DNA of 64,000 bases from Sapria himalayana. Lineage: Eukaryota > Streptophyta > Magnoliopsida > Malpighiales > Rafflesiaceae. The stretch covers positions 55,864 through 119,863 of the forward strand of contig JAREIK010003110.1 in NCBI GenBank assembly GCA_029783825.1. The letters run 5' to 3'. The notes below the pieces were generated by a model that saw nothing but the letters and a program-made list of their open reading frames with translations, was not told the DNA's origin and made no database searches. Positions 1 through 13,190 of the stretch are shown here, piece after piece. Position numbers and translations under genes: made by a program. Position 1 is the stretch's first letter. Each line of letters opens with the position of its first letter.

Positions 1-234
1 TAATATTTAATAAAATAACGATAAATAATTAAAATGAATATTTTAAATTATAATAAAAAAATTAATATTGAGATTTATTTTTTATTATTTAGGGTATACC
101 AGTTTAAAAGTATTATCTATTTAGGATTTTCGAGATTTTGGAGTTATTGACTTAAGTGATTAGGCATTTAGTAGTTTATAGGATTTATTTAAACAATGAA
201 ATAACAACAAAATTATTTTTGATATTTTCTCACA

Positions 235-260
235 TTTTCAAAGGTTATAACCTTTGAAAA
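235..260. repeat. Perfect 26-bp palindrome of the satellite monomer
   Basis: The half-site TTTTCAAAGGTTA is followed directly by its exact reverse complement. Perfect copies also lie at 3403-3428, 8635-8660, 11273-11298, 29846-29871, 33487-33512, 45385-45410 and 49696-49721. Most other monomers keep it with one to three changes. It is the best conserved and least A+T-only part of the monomer. A role as a dimeric protein-binding site or a cruciform is inference only. Confidence 0.9.
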
Positions 261-3025
261 TATTATAATTTTAAATTTTTTAAAAATGTGAATACAATAT
301 TAAGTAATAAGAATCATTATAATTATATCTAATATAAACTAAATATAAACAATTTTATTGATAGATATGATATTAATTATCAAAAAATAAATTAATATGC
401 TATTATTAATAAGATAGATATAAATTAAAATATAATTGCGAAACCTAATATTATTCAAAATCAAAGTAAAATTTATTACCAAGTAATAATTTTTGTTTTT
501 TAGTTTTTGCTTCTTTTTATAAGCTTATTTTTTTTGATTAAAAATAAATTATTAAAATTATCTCTGTCTCGCTCATTATTTATTTTTTGATTAATATTTC
601 TATAAAAAATAAACTAAAAAATAATTAAAATGAATATTTAAAATTATAATGAATACAAATTAAAATTATATTTATGATTTATTATAAGTGGCATACTGGT
701 TTAATGGTTTGAATATTTAGGAGTTTTGTCGTTTAGGAGTTTATCAATTTATGTTTTTTGGTATTTAGTCGTTTATAGGTTTTATTTATATAATAAAAAT
801 AAAAAAAATTTTATAGATTTTTTGTGATTTTCAAAGATTATAACCTTTAAAAATAAAATAATTTTTAAAATTTTTTGAAATGTGAATACTTTGAATAATT
901 ATATTAATCTTACTAATTATATATCATATAAATTCAATATAAACAATTTTAATGATAAATATTATAATAATGACAAAAATTAAATTAATAAACTATTATT
1001 AATAATATAAATATTAATTAAAATATATTTACATAACACAAAATGATTCAAAATCAAATCAAAATATATTACTAAATAATAATATTTAATTTTTTAAATT
1101 TATTCTTCTTTTTATAAGCTTATTATTTTTATTGAATAAAAAAAATTATTTAAATAATATTTGTCTCACTCAAAATTGATTTGTAATTAATTTTTCTAAA
1201 AAATTAAACTATAAATAATTAAAATGAATATTTAAAATTATAATAAATATAAATAAAAATGAGATTTATTATTTATTAAGTCGTATATAGATGTTAAAAT
1301 ATTTATGTATTTAGGAATTTCGGGGTTTATGAGCTTACTAATTTAAGTAAGTAAGCATTTAATGGTCTATATGTTTTATTTAAAAATTAAAATAACTAAA
1401 AATTTATTTTTATTATTTTTTCTCATTTTTTAAGATTATAACCTTTAAAAATATACTAATTTTTAATTTTTTTTCAAAAGTGAAAACATTATTTTTTTAT
1501 AATAATTATAATAATTATATATCATATAAATTCAATATAAACAATTTTATTAATAGATATTCTAATAATTATCAAAAAATAAATTAAAAATCTATTATGA
1601 ATAAGATTGATATTACTTAAAATATAATATCAAAACCTAAAATGATTTAAAATAAAAGTTAAATATAATACTAAATAATAATTATTTGTTTTTAAATTTT
1701 TATTCTTTTTATAAGGTTATCAATTTTTTGATTAAAAATAATTTTTATAAATTATATTTTTAACTCATAATTTATTTATTAATTAATACATATATAAAAC
1801 TAAAAAACTAAACAATCAAAATGAATTTTTTAAATTATAATGAAAACAAATAAAAATGAAATTTATTAATTATTATTTAGGGTATACCGATTTAAAGGAT
1901 TATCTATATAGAGGTATCGGGATTTTATAGTTTAGTGATTTAAATGCTTAGACATTTAGTGGTGTATATGTTTTATTTAAACAATAGAATAACAAAGAAA
2001 AAATATTTTTTTTTTAATTTTTAACATTTTCAAAGGTTTTAACCTTTGAAAATATAATGATTTTAAAATTTTTTTCAAATGTTATTATAATATTTAGTTA
2101 TAATATTCATTATACTTATATATCATATAAATTAAATATAAATATTTTTATTTATAAATATTCAAATAATTATGAAAAAATAACTTAATAATCTATTATT
2201 AATAACATAGATATCAATTAAAATATAATTACAAAACCTAAAATGATTCAGAAGCAAAGCAAAATATAATACTATATAATAATTTTTTGTTTTGAATTTT
2301 TTTTTCTATTAAAAAGTTTAACTTTAATTTTTTGATGAAAAATTATTTACTTAAATTATATTTGTGTAACTCAAAAATTATTTTGTAATTAATATTTATA
2401 TAAAAATAAACAAATAAATAATTAAAATGAATATTTAAAATTATAATTAAAATTAATGTGATTTATTATTTATTATTTAGGGTATACCAGTCTAATTTAA
2501 ATTAGATCTGTCTTACTGATAATTTATTTTATAATTAATATTTCTATAAAAATAAACTGAAAATTAATTAAGATAAAAATTTAAAATTATACTGAATAAA
2601 AATTAAAATGATATTTATGATTTTTTATTAATATATACTAGTTTAATGGTTTAAGTATTTAGATGTTTTCTCTTTTAGAAGTTTAGTAATTTAGGTTTTT
2701 AGGCATTTAGTGGTTTATTGGTTTTATTTAATCAATAAAATAACAAAAAAAATTTGTCATTTTTACTTATTTTCATATGGTATAACATTTGAAAATATAA
2801 TAATATTTAAAATTTTTTGAAATGTGAATATAATATTTAGTTATAATAATATTAATAATTATATATGATATAAATTCAATATAAATAATTTTATTGATAG
2901 ATATTATAATAATGATCAAAAATTAAATTAATAAACTCTTAATAATAAGATAGATATTAATTAAAAAATATTTACAAAATCCAAATTGATTTAAAATTAA
3001 AGTAAAAAATATTAGTGGATAATAA

Positions 3026-3078
3026 TTTTTAATTTTTAAATTTTTAAATTTTTAAATTTTTAAATTTTTAAATTTTTA
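3026..3078 (+). repeat. Short tandem repeat of the 8-mer AAATTTTT
   Basis: About six consecutive copies of an 8-bp AAATTTTT unit lie inside one satellite monomer. Other monomers have only one or two copies here (TTTTTAAATTTTTACTTC), so this is a local slippage expansion. Confidence 0.85.
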
Positions 3079-5100
3079 CTTCTTTCATAAGCGTATATAT
3101 ATTTTTTGATTAAAAATAAATTATTTAAATTATATTTGTCGCACTCATAATTTATTTTGTAATAAATATTTCTATAAAAATAAAATTATAAATAATTAAA
3201 ATGAATAGTTAAAATAATAATAAATTGAAATAATAATTATATTTCTTAATTATTAAGTAGCATATAACGGTTTTATGGTTTATGTATTTAGGCATTACGG
3301 CCCTTAGGCGTTTACTGATTTAAATGTGTATGAATTTAGTGGTTTATAGGTTTTATTTAAAAATTAAAATAACAATGTATTTATGTTTATTATTTTTTGA
3401 TATTTTCAAAGGTTATAACCTTTGAAAATATAATAATTTTATAATTTTTTTGAAAAGTGAATTCAATATTTATTTACAATAATCATTATATTTATATATC
3501 ATATATATTAAATATAAATTATTTTATTGATAAATAAAAATTCTAATAATGATCAAATAATAAATTAATAATCTATTATTAAAAAGATATATATCAATTA
3601 TAATATAATTAGAAAACTTAAAATGATTCAGATGCAAGCAAAATATATTACTATATAATAATTTTAGTATTGAAATTTTTTTTTCTTTTAAAAATTTTAT
3701 CTATATTATTTTGATGAAAAATAATTTATATAAATTATATTTGTGTAACTCATAATTTATATTGTAAATAATATTTATATAAAAATAAACAAATAAATAA
3801 TTAAATTTGAATATTTAAAATTAAAATGAAAAAAAAATGAGATTTATTCTTTATTATTTAGGATATACCAGTTTAATTTAAATTAGATCTGTCTCACTAA
3901 TAATTAATTTTATAATTAAAATATCTATAATAATAAATTGATAAATAATTAAAATAAAAATTAAAATTATACTGAATAATTAAAATAATTAATTTGTTCC
4001 TCTCTCAACACTAGAATGATTGCTAAAGCTCTAACCAAAATAATATGAGCTTTAGCATTATCTCTATTATGTCTCATCATATTTGATGTTGAATCACTGG
4101 GCTATCAAAGGTAATTTGACTCATGTACGCTAACAGACTAAACCAAAGTTGTACCCCTATGTGTTGAAATAGCTAGTTTTAGAGATGCTATTTATATTTA
4201 TTATTGTAATTTCTTCTAAAATATCTCTCATGCACACACTCAAAGCAATTTTTTTAAAACATAGTTCACCTCTAAAAAAATAACCACCTTGTAGCCTATT
4301 AAAACAAACTAGCCCCAAGGCGGTTTGAGCAGGGCAAGAAGTATGGGCTGTCTTTCAATCAAGAATCAAAAAATTTATTTTATTGGCATGTCTAAGCTCC
4401 CTTTTTATATCCTCATGGATATGAAAAGTATCATTTCTTTCTTTTTATATTAAATGAGTTATGTATACAAGCTCACAATACCCAAAAAGGTGTAAATGAA
4501 TCATATTCAAATGTATAAAAGGTTTTAATCATTGCTCAAAATATTAGTCTTTCATATTGACACTTGAGGTCACAAATAAAAGGAAAAAGCCATAGTGATA
4601 TTTACAATCGCAATAATTTTAGCTATAGAAAGTTATAAAGAGTAGTACTCAAGCTTTATCTATTTCTAGGGTCATGACTTTTTCTCTTGTGGAATGTCCA
4701 AAGTTATAATCATTCCTATTGCAATGACTTTGCAATATAATGTTAAAATGCACAAGCTATGGTCATATCCAATACTGTGACCCAGTATTATAGTGATTAA
4801 ATATGTATTCATGATTATTCTTAGTGCCATAAAAATTTGTTCAATAGAGAGACACAAGTTATGGTATATTCTCATCGATATGATTTTGTTTTCTAGAGAC
4901 AAAATATACAATCATGACCATTGCTAATTCTAGAATAATCTAAAGCAAGAAAGAGACTGAATCCATAACTCACCCCTTGAGTCATGCCTTTGTGTTACAT
5001 ATACAAAAAGATTAATCTATGACATTCCTAAAAGTTGTGAATTTCATTTTAAATTTAACACTTAGTCATTTGATTATAAAAGTGCAAAACATGAGATTTA

Positions 5101-5168
5101 TGATTTAGGGTTTATGGATTAGGGTTATAGTTTAGGGTTTAAGGTTTAGGTTTTAAAGTTTAGTGTTT
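5101..5168 (+). repeat. Degenerate plant telomere-type repeat (TTTAGGG)n in insert copy 1
   Basis: Words such as GATTTAGGGTTTATGG, GGATTAGGGTTATAG and TTTAGGGTTTAAGG follow one another at about 7-bp spacing. This matches the Arabidopsis-type plant telomere unit TTTAGGG with substitutions. The tract adjoins a T-rich run that is the complement of a poly(A)-like tail. Confidence 0.75.
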
Positions 5169-5170
5169 AT

Positions 5171-5211
5171 GGTTTTTTTTTGTTTTTTTTTTGGAAAATA
5201 CACACTTTATT
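5171..5211 (-). terminator. Poly(A)-signal-like motif and A-rich tail (complement), insert copy 1
   Basis: On the minus strand AATAAA (complement of 5206-5211) is followed after about 14 bases by an almost pure A run (complement of 5171-5192). The same arrangement is kept in the two sister copies. It resembles the 3' end of a polyadenylated transcript or retroposed copy; no upstream gene is recognised. Confidence 0.35.
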
Positions 5212-6466
5212 TATCATCTAGGCAAAAAACTTACAAGAGACTAAAATGCTGACTAATTTAGGCCAACCTACCATATTCTATGCACCTTAATGATTCTATG
5301 CATAAAATACATAAAAAAACATAATGCCTAATAATTCCAAGCATACGAATACAACTAAAACCACCTGGCATTCCCAGACATCAGAGTTGGAATTGAGACA
5401 TTATGTGCACTGCGTTTTTTCCATTTGGATTTGTCCAAGCCTTTGGGGGGAACCTGAATGATGCACCATATTAAAACTATGCAAATATAAGATTGTGCAT
5501 GTGTGTGACATGCAGCATCAAGCATTTGCCTATGTCATTTCTATGCAATGGAATACATGTAAAACTGAATACCCATAAATACACAAGTCCATATCTACGG
5601 CACTTTTTCAATTCATTATCACCTCTGAATTACACATTCTTTTGCTCCAATGATCCTCAAACGAGTATCTCTTGGGTTAGAATGCTTCCTCCTTGAGCTC
5701 CAAGAAGTGGCTGTATGTTGCACCGACAAAATATCAAAAAATATGCATGCATCGGTGTGCATGTGTGATGAGGTCCATCTCATAGTCTAATTATCTACGC
5801 ATACAACCAAGCTAGAATACAAGTAAAATTATGAAATGCTATAAAGATGGGTCTTCTGCTCCCGGGAGTGTAGCATCGCCTAATGTTTATTTACAAAATG
5901 CATTAGTGGTCCCCACTTAGAGATACTCATGGTTCCAGTTGCCCTCATTGCATGCTACATAGAGAACATACAATATTGTGTGTGTGAGTACATCATGATC
6001 CCTCTCTACAAGGACATGGTGCATACAAAGTCCAAAATACAAATAAGACTACAAACATAAACTACAAGTTTGAATCTTTCGCTCCCATGTGGCTGGCCTG
6101 GACTCCATTGCTTATTGGCCCTTCTTGGTGATGCTTTGGATTTTTCCGGCTATCAAATTAATCATGGATTACCCGCTACTCCTGTTGGGCGATGGTTGGG
6201 TGGCCCTCTATGCTGCATGATAAGGCTATTGGGACCCACTCCTAGCTACCCCTAGGTTTCCTCCCGACCAATTTGCTCGGTCTCATCAATTATCTGAATG
6301 TTATCATCCCGGCTTGCTAGTGAGGCCCTCTACAAGCTGGTGGCCCATACTTCTGGCTGCTTCCAGGACTTGCTGGCCCCTCTAAATGCTACACCAAAAT
6401 GGACAAGAATATGTGCACGTGTGCACTATGGTCCGTCGCTATGTGTGTGTGGTGTAGCAGTATCAT

Positions 6467-8895
6467 GGTTTAGGAATTTAGTAATTTAAGTATTTAGCTA
6501 TTTTGTGGTTTATAGGTTTTATTTAAATAATTTAATAACCAGAAAATTATTTTTATGATTTTCTCTCATTTTCAAGGTTATAACCTTTGAAAATATTATA
6601 ATTTATAATTTTCTTTCAAATGTTAATACATTTTTTAATTATAATAATCATAAAAATTAAATATCATGTAAATTCAATATAGATAATTTTATTGATCGAT
6701 ATTATAATACTGATTATTAAATTGATTAATAAACTATTATTAATAAGATAGATATTAATTAAAATATATTTGCAGAACCTAAAATGATTCAAAATAAAAG
6801 TAATATATTTTACTAAATAATAATTTTTTATTTTAAAATTTTTGATTCTTTTGATAAGCTTATAAATTTTTTTGATGAAGATAAATTATTTAAATTATAT
6901 TCGTCTCATTCATAATTTTATTTTTCAATTAATATTTCTATAAAAATAAACTAATTAATAATTAAAATGAATATTAAAATTATAATGAATACAAATAAAA
7001 ATGAGATTTATGATTAATTATTTAGGGTATACCGGTTTAATGGTTTAAGTATTTAGGAGTTTAGGAGTTTAGTGATTTAAGTGTTTATGAATTTACTATT
7101 TTATATGTTTAATTTAAATAATGAAATAATAAAAAAATTATTTTTCAAATTTTTTATCAATTATAAAGTTTATAACCTTTATAAATATAATAATTTTTAA
7201 ATTTTTTTCAAATGTGAATACAATATTTATTATACTAAACTTAATAATTATGTATCATGTAAATTAAAAATAAACAATTTTATTGATAGATATTAATAAA
7301 CTAAATATAAATATAAATATAATAATGATCAAAAAATCAGTTAATAAACTATTATTTATTGATAGATATTTATATATTATTTATAAATACCTAAACCTTT
7401 AAAGATGGTTTAAATGTTTAAGTATTTAAGAGTTTTGGTGTTTAGGAGTTTAACTATTTAAGCATTTAGGTATTTAGTAGTTTATAGGTTTTATTTAAAC
7501 AATAAAATAACAAAAAATTTATTTTTGTGATTTTATTTCATTTTCAAAGATGATAACATTTAAAAATATAATAATTTTTTGTTTTTAAAATTTTTTTCTA
7601 TTAAAAACTTTATCTATAATTTTTTGATGAAAAATAATTTATATAAATTATTTTTGTATAGCTCAATTTATTTTGTAATTAATATTTATATATAAATAAA
7701 CAAATAAATAATTAAAATGAATATTTAAAATTATAATTAAAAAAAATGAGATTTATTATTTATTATTTAGGAATACTATTTTAATTTAAATTAGATCTAT
7801 CTCACTAATAATTTATTTTGAAATTAAAATTTCTATAAAAATAAACTGATAAATAATTAAAATAAAAATTTAAAATAATATTGAATAAAAATTAAAATGA
7901 GATTTATGATTTATTATTAATCTATACCAGTTTAATGGAATAAGTATTTAGAGGTTTTGTCATTTAGAAGTTTAGAAATTTATGTTTTTAGGCTTTTAGT
8001 GGTTTATAGGTTTTTTTAGAAAATTAAATAACGAAAAATGTTTCTATAATTTTTGTCAATTTCATAGGTTATAACCTTTGAAAATATTATAATATTTACA
8101 ATTTTTTGAAATGTGAATACAATATTTAGTTATAATAATTATAATAATTATATAACATATAAATTCAATATAAACAATTTTATTGATAGATAATATAATA
8201 ATGATCAAAATATAATTTAATAAACAATTAATAAAAAGATAGATATTAATTAAAAAATATTTACAAAACCCAAATTGATTTAAAAATAAAGATAAATATA
8301 TTACTGTATAATATTTTTAATTTTTAAATTTTTACTTCTTTAATAAGCATATATATTATTTAAATTATATTTGTCGCACTCATAATTTATTTTGTAATAA
8401 ATATTTCTATAAAAATATACTAATAAATAATTAAAATGAATATTTACAATTATAATAAATAGAATTAAAAATTAGATTTATTAATTATTAAGTAGTATAT
8501 AGCAGTTGAATGGTTTATGTATTTTATCATTACGGGATTTAGGAGTTTTCTGATTTAACTGTGTATGCATTTAGTGGTTTATAGGTGTTTTTTAAAAAAA
8601 TATATAAAAAATTAATTTTTTTTATTTTTTGATATTTTCAAAGGTTATAACCTTTGAAAATATAATAATTTTTATATTTTTTTCAAAAGTGAATACTATA
8701 TTTAGTTGTAATAATCATTATATTTATATATCATATTAATTCAATATATATTTTTTTATTGAAAAATATTCTAATAATGATCAAATAATAAATTGATAAT
8801 CTATTATTAATAAGATAGATATCAATTTAAATATAATTACAAAACCTAAAATGATTCATAAATAAAGCAAAATATATTACTATATAATATTTTTT
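6467..8895 (+). repeat. Satellite array, + orientation, right of insert copy 1
   Basis: Palindrome-bearing monomers lie at about 6566, 7163, 7550, 8063 and 8635. The monomer next to the insert carries the variants ATTGATCGATATT and CTGATTATTAAATTG, which reappear in reverse complement beside copies 2 and 3. At 7300-7440 two monomers are joined by an internal recombination (TTTATTGATAGATATTTATA followed by ATTATTTATAAATACC). The same chimera occurs at 21190-21340 and 34140-34270. No gene is seen. Confidence 0.85.
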
Positions 8896-8950
8896 TCTTA
8901 TAAAATGAGGTAAAAATAAAAAAACAAAAATTATTATTTAGTAATAAATT
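8863..8950. other. Satellite orientation switch, + to - (head-to-head)
   Basis: Left of about 8895 the sequence is the + monomer (AAAATATATTACTATATAAT). Right of about 8915 the matching part appears as its reverse complement (ATTATTTAGTAATAAATTT). Only about 30 bp separate the two arms, so this is a fold-back type inversion junction. Confidence 0.8.
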
Positions 8951-11095
8951 TACTTAGATTTTTAATCATTTTAGTTTTTGTAATTAAATTTTAATTTATA
9001 TCTATCATATTAATAATAGTTTATTAATTTATTTTTTGATAATTGATACAATATCTATCAATAAAATTGTTTATATTTAATTTATATTATATATTGTTAT
9101 AATAATTATTATTACTAAATATTGTATTCACATTTTTAAAAAATTTTAAAATTATTATATTTTCAAAGGTTATAATCTTTGAAAATTTGAAAAAATAACA
9201 AAAATAATTTATTTCTTATTTCATTGTTTAAATAAAACCTATATACCACTAGATGCCTAAATACTTAAATGTATAACTAATAAATCTCGAAAACCCTAAA
9301 TAGATAATTTTTTTAATCAGATATATCCTAAATATTAAACTATAAATCCTTTTTTATATTTTTCATTATAATTTTAATTATTCATTTTAATTATTTATTT
9401 GTTTATTTTTATATAAATATTAATTAAAAAAATAAATTATGAGTTAGACAATTATAATTTATATAAATTATTTTTCATCAAAAAAAAATATATAGACTTA
9501 TTAAAAAAAATTAAAAATAATAAATTATTATATAATAATATAATTTGCTTTGCTTCTGAATCATTATTGGTTTTGTAATTATATTTTAATTGATATCTAT
9601 CTTATTAATTATAGATTATTAATTTATTTTTTGATCATTATTAGAATATTTATCAATAAAATTGTTTATATTGAATTTATATGATATTTAAATATAATGA
9701 TTATTATAACTAAATATTGAATTTACTTTTGAAAAAAATTTTAAAATTATTATATTTTCAAAGTTTATAACCTTTGAAAATGTGAAAAAATAAAAAAATA
9801 ATTTTTTTGATATTTCATTGTTTAAATAAAACCTATAAACCACTAAATGCCTAAACACTTAAATCAATAACTCCTAAATCTCTTAAACCCTAAATAATAA
9901 ATAATAATCCTTTTAAACCGGTAACCATAAATAATAAATAATAAATCTCAATATTATTTTTTACATTATAATTTTAAATATTCATTTTAATTATTTATTT
10001 GTTTATTTTTATATAAATATTAATTACAAAATAAATTATGAGTTAAACAAATATAATTTATATAAATTATTTTTCATCGAAAAATATAGATAAACTTATA
10101 AAAAGAATAAAAAATTTTAAAACTAAAATTTATTATATAGTAATAAATTTTGCTCTCCTTCTGAATCATTTTAGATTGTGTAATTATATTTTAATTGATA
10201 TCTATCTTATTAATAATTGTTTATTAATTTATTTTTTGATCATTATTAGAATATTTATCAATAAATTGTTTATATTTAATTTAGATGATATATAAATATA
10301 ATTATTATTATAACTAAATATTGAATTCACTTTTGAAAAAAATTTAAAAATTATTATATTTTCAAAGGTTATAAACTTTGAAAATATGAAAAAATAATAA
10401 AAATAAATTTTATGTTATTTTATTTTTTAAATAAAACCTATAGACCACAAAATGCATATACAGTTATATCAGTAAACTCCTAATCCCTGTAATGCCTAAA
10501 TACATAAACCATAAAACAACAATATACTCCTTAATAATTAATAAATTGAATTTTTATTTCAATTTATTATTATTTTAAATATTAATTTTAATTATTTATT
10601 AGTTTATTTTTATAGAAATTTTTATTACAAAATAAATTATGAGTGCGGCACATATAATTTAAATAATTTATTTTTAATCAAAAAATATGTATACGCTTAT
10701 AAAAGAATTAAAAATTTAAAAATTAAAAATTATTATCCAGTAATATATTTTACTTTAATTTTGAATCAATTTGGGTATTGTAAATATTTTTTAATTAATA
10801 TCTATCTTATTATTAATAGTTTATTAATTTAATTTTTGATCATTATTATAATACCTATTAATAAAATTATTTATATTAAATTTATATCATATATAATTAT
10901 TAATATTATTATAACTAAATATTATATTCACATTTCTAAAAATTTTAAATATTAATTTATTTTTAATGGTTATAACCTTTGAAATTCAGAACAAATCTAA
11001 AAAAAATTTTTTTTTATTATATAATTAAAACCTATAAACCACTAAATTCCTAAAAACATAAATTGATAAACTCCTAAATGACAAAACTCCTAAAT
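8896..11095 (-). repeat. Satellite array, - orientation
   Basis: About 3.5 monomers in reverse orientation, with the palindrome near 9161, 9758, 10356 and (degraded) 10965. TTAAACCGGTAACC near 9914 and the following AATAAATAATAAATC are the GGTATACC box region read backwards. No gene is seen. Confidence 0.85.
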
Positions 11096-11115
11096 ACTAA
11101 TAAAAAAGAGATATA
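11080..11115. other. Satellite orientation switch, - to + (tail-to-tail)
   Basis: The reverse-oriented ...CCTAAATACT runs directly into forward-oriented AATACTAATAAAAA-type sequence. Both parental monomers contain AATACT at the join, giving about 6 bp of microhomology. This points to end joining or template switching. Confidence 0.7.
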
Positions 11116-12734
11116 TTATTTATTATTTTGGGTATACCTATTTAATGGTTTAGGTTTTTTGTGGTTTTTGGGGTTAAGGAGTTTATTGATTTATATATTT
11201 GCACATTTAGGTATTTATAGATTTAATTTAATTAATGAAATAACAAAAAATTATTTTTATGAATTTTCGTGATTTTCAAAGGTTATAACCTTTGAAAATA
11301 TAATAATTCTTTTAATCTTTCTAAAATATGAATAAAATACTTAGTTATACTAATCTTAATATTTATATTCGATGTAAATTTAATATAAAAAATTTTATTG
11401 ATATATATTATTATAATGATCGAAAAATAAATTAATAAACTATTATTAATAAGACAGATATTAATTAAAATATATGTGCATAAGCCAAAATAATTCAAAA
11501 TCAAAGTAATTTATATTACTAAATAAAATTTTAAATTTTTTAATTTTGTTTATTTATATAAGCTGAATTTTTTTTCATAAAAAATAATATATTTAAATTA
11601 TATGTCTTACTTATTATTTATTTTGTAATTAATATTTCTATAAAAATAAACTAAAAAATAATTAAAATTAATATAAAAAATTATAATGATTACAAATAAA
11701 TATGAGATTTATTATTTATTATTTAGGTTATATAGGTTTAATGGTTTAAGTATTTGGGGGTTTGGTGTTAAGGAGTCTAGATATTTAAATGATTAGGCAT
11801 TTAGTGGTTTATATGTTTTATTTTAATAATAAAATAATAAAATAATTATTTTTGTAATTTTTTATCAATTTTGAAGGTTATAACCTTTGAAAATATAATA
11901 ATTTTTAAATTTTTTTCAAATGTAAATATACTATTTAGTTGTAATAATCTTAATATTTATAAGACATTTAAATTCAATATAAGTAATTTTATTACTAGAT
12001 ATTATAATAATGATCAAAAAATAAATTAATAAACTATTATTAATAAGATTGATAGCAATTAAAATATAAATGCAAAACTTATAATGATTCAAAATCAAAG
12101 TAAAATATATTACTAAATGATAATTTTTTATTTTTAAATTTTTAGTTATTTTTATAAGCATATATTTATTTTTTGATTAAAACTAAATTATTAATTTTAT
12201 ATGTCTCACTGTTTATTTATTTTGCAATTAATATTTCTATAAAAAATAAACTAATAAATAATTAAAATGAATTTTTAAAATTATAATGAATACAAATAAA
12301 AATGAGATTTATGATTTATTATATATGGTATACCGGTTTAATGAATTGTTAATTTAGGGGTTTTGTCGTTTTAGAGTTTAGAAATTTATGTTTTTATGCA
12401 TTTAGTGGTTTATTGTTTGTATTTATATAATAAAAATAAGAAAAAATATTTTTTTGATTTTATCTGATTTTCAAAGGTTATAACTTTTAAAAATAAAATA
12501 ATTTTTAAAATTTTTTGAAATGTGAATACATTGTATAATTATATTAATTTTACTAATTATATATCATATAAATTCAATATGAACAATTTTAATGATAGAA
12601 AGTCTAATAATTATCAAAAAATAAATTAAAAATCTATTATGAATAAGATTGATATTACTTAAAATTCATATCAAAACCTAAAATGATTCAAAAGCAAAAC
12701 AAAAATTATCACTAAATAATAATTATTTGTTTTT

Positions 12735-13190
12735 AAATTTTTATGATTTTTATAAGCTTATCTATTTTTTGATTAAAAATATTTTTAATAAATTATATTT
12801 TTAACTCATAATTTATTTTATAATTAATATATATTTAGAAATAAAAAACTAAACAATCAAAATGATTTTTTAAAATTATAATTAAAACAAATAAAAATGA
12901 GATTATTTAATTATTTTATAGTGTATTCTGGTTTAAAGAATTATCAATATAGTGGTATCGAGATTTTGTATTTAGGGGTTTCGGGGTCAATGAGGTTACT
13001 GATTTAAGTAAGTAAGCATTTAATGATTTTTATGAGCTTATCTATTTTTTGATAAAAAGTATTTTTAATAAATTATATTTTTAACATATAATTTATTTTA
13101 TAATTAATATATATATATATATAAACTAAACAATCAAAATTATTTTTTTAAATTAATATGAAAACAAATAAAAATGAGATTTATTAATTA
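12735..13190 (+). repeat. Partial-monomer tandem duplication (~290 bp step)
   Basis: A stretch running from TTTTTATGA...GCTTATCTATTTTTTGAT through AAACAATCAAAAT to AAATAAAAATGAGAT occurs at about 12740 and again at about 13027. The intervening piece lacks the palindrome half of the monomer. This is an unequal-exchange product inside the array. Confidence 0.7.

Larger units (their letters stand above)
1..3980 (+). repeat. AT-rich ~600-bp satellite array, + orientation
   Basis: Tandem monomers are recognised by the recurring palindrome TTTTCAAAGGTTA/TAACCTTTGAAAA near 235, 833, 1430, 2028, 2768 and 3403, giving spacings close to 600 bp. The longer steps contain an extra monomer fragment beginning after AATTTAAATTAGATCTGTC (near 2495 and 3876). 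Each unit also carries a GGTATACC-type box, a tract of TTTAGG-like words, and an AAGCTTAT or similar box. Copies are clearly diverged from one another, with small indels. No gene is visible. Open frames here are low-complexity Ile/Asn/Tyr-rich shadows of the A+T composition. Confidence 0.9.
3981..6466 (-). repeat. 2.5-kb unclassified insert, copy 1 (inverted relative to copies 2 and 3)
   Basis: This is a block of ordinary base composition embedded in the satellite. It begins near TTTGTTCCTCTCTCAACAC and ends near GTGTAGCAGTATCATGG. By eye it is roughly 90% identical to the reverse complement of 22174-24655 and 35105-37577. Read in the orientation of copies 2 and 3 it has two parts. The first is about 1.3 kb ending in AATAAA plus an A-rich tail. 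The second begins with telomere-type words followed by about 1.1 kb of unassigned sequence. No terminal inverted repeats, LTR pair or target-site duplication were found. Short open frames exist (5493-5696, 6070-6255 and 6298-6489 on +; 4672-4911 on -), but none resembles a known family and at least two are broken in a sister copy. Confidence 0.85.

Noticed and set aside
4672..4911. 79-codon minus-strand frame in insert copy 1, with counterparts at 23725-23919 and 36648-36893
   Set aside because: The C-terminal part is frame-shifted between copies and no family resemblance is seen, so it is not called as a gene.
3981..6466. The 2.5-kb insert as a Helitron, LTR element or MITE
   Set aside because: No TC...CTRR ends, no LTR pair, no TG...CA termini with duplication, no terminal inverted repeats and no helicase or polymerase motifs could be found.
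9880..9930. CCCTAAA words in satellite as a true telomere end
   Set aside because: They are single degenerate words within monomers flanked by more satellite, not an uninterrupted telomeric array.
11078..12161. Open frames rich in Ile, Asn, Tyr and Phe inside the satellite (also at 16758-17036, 20493-20681, 25742-25924, 48170-48418, 60767-60976 and 63008-63202)
   Set aside because: They differ between monomers, have no conserved start or length, and reflect A+T composition.
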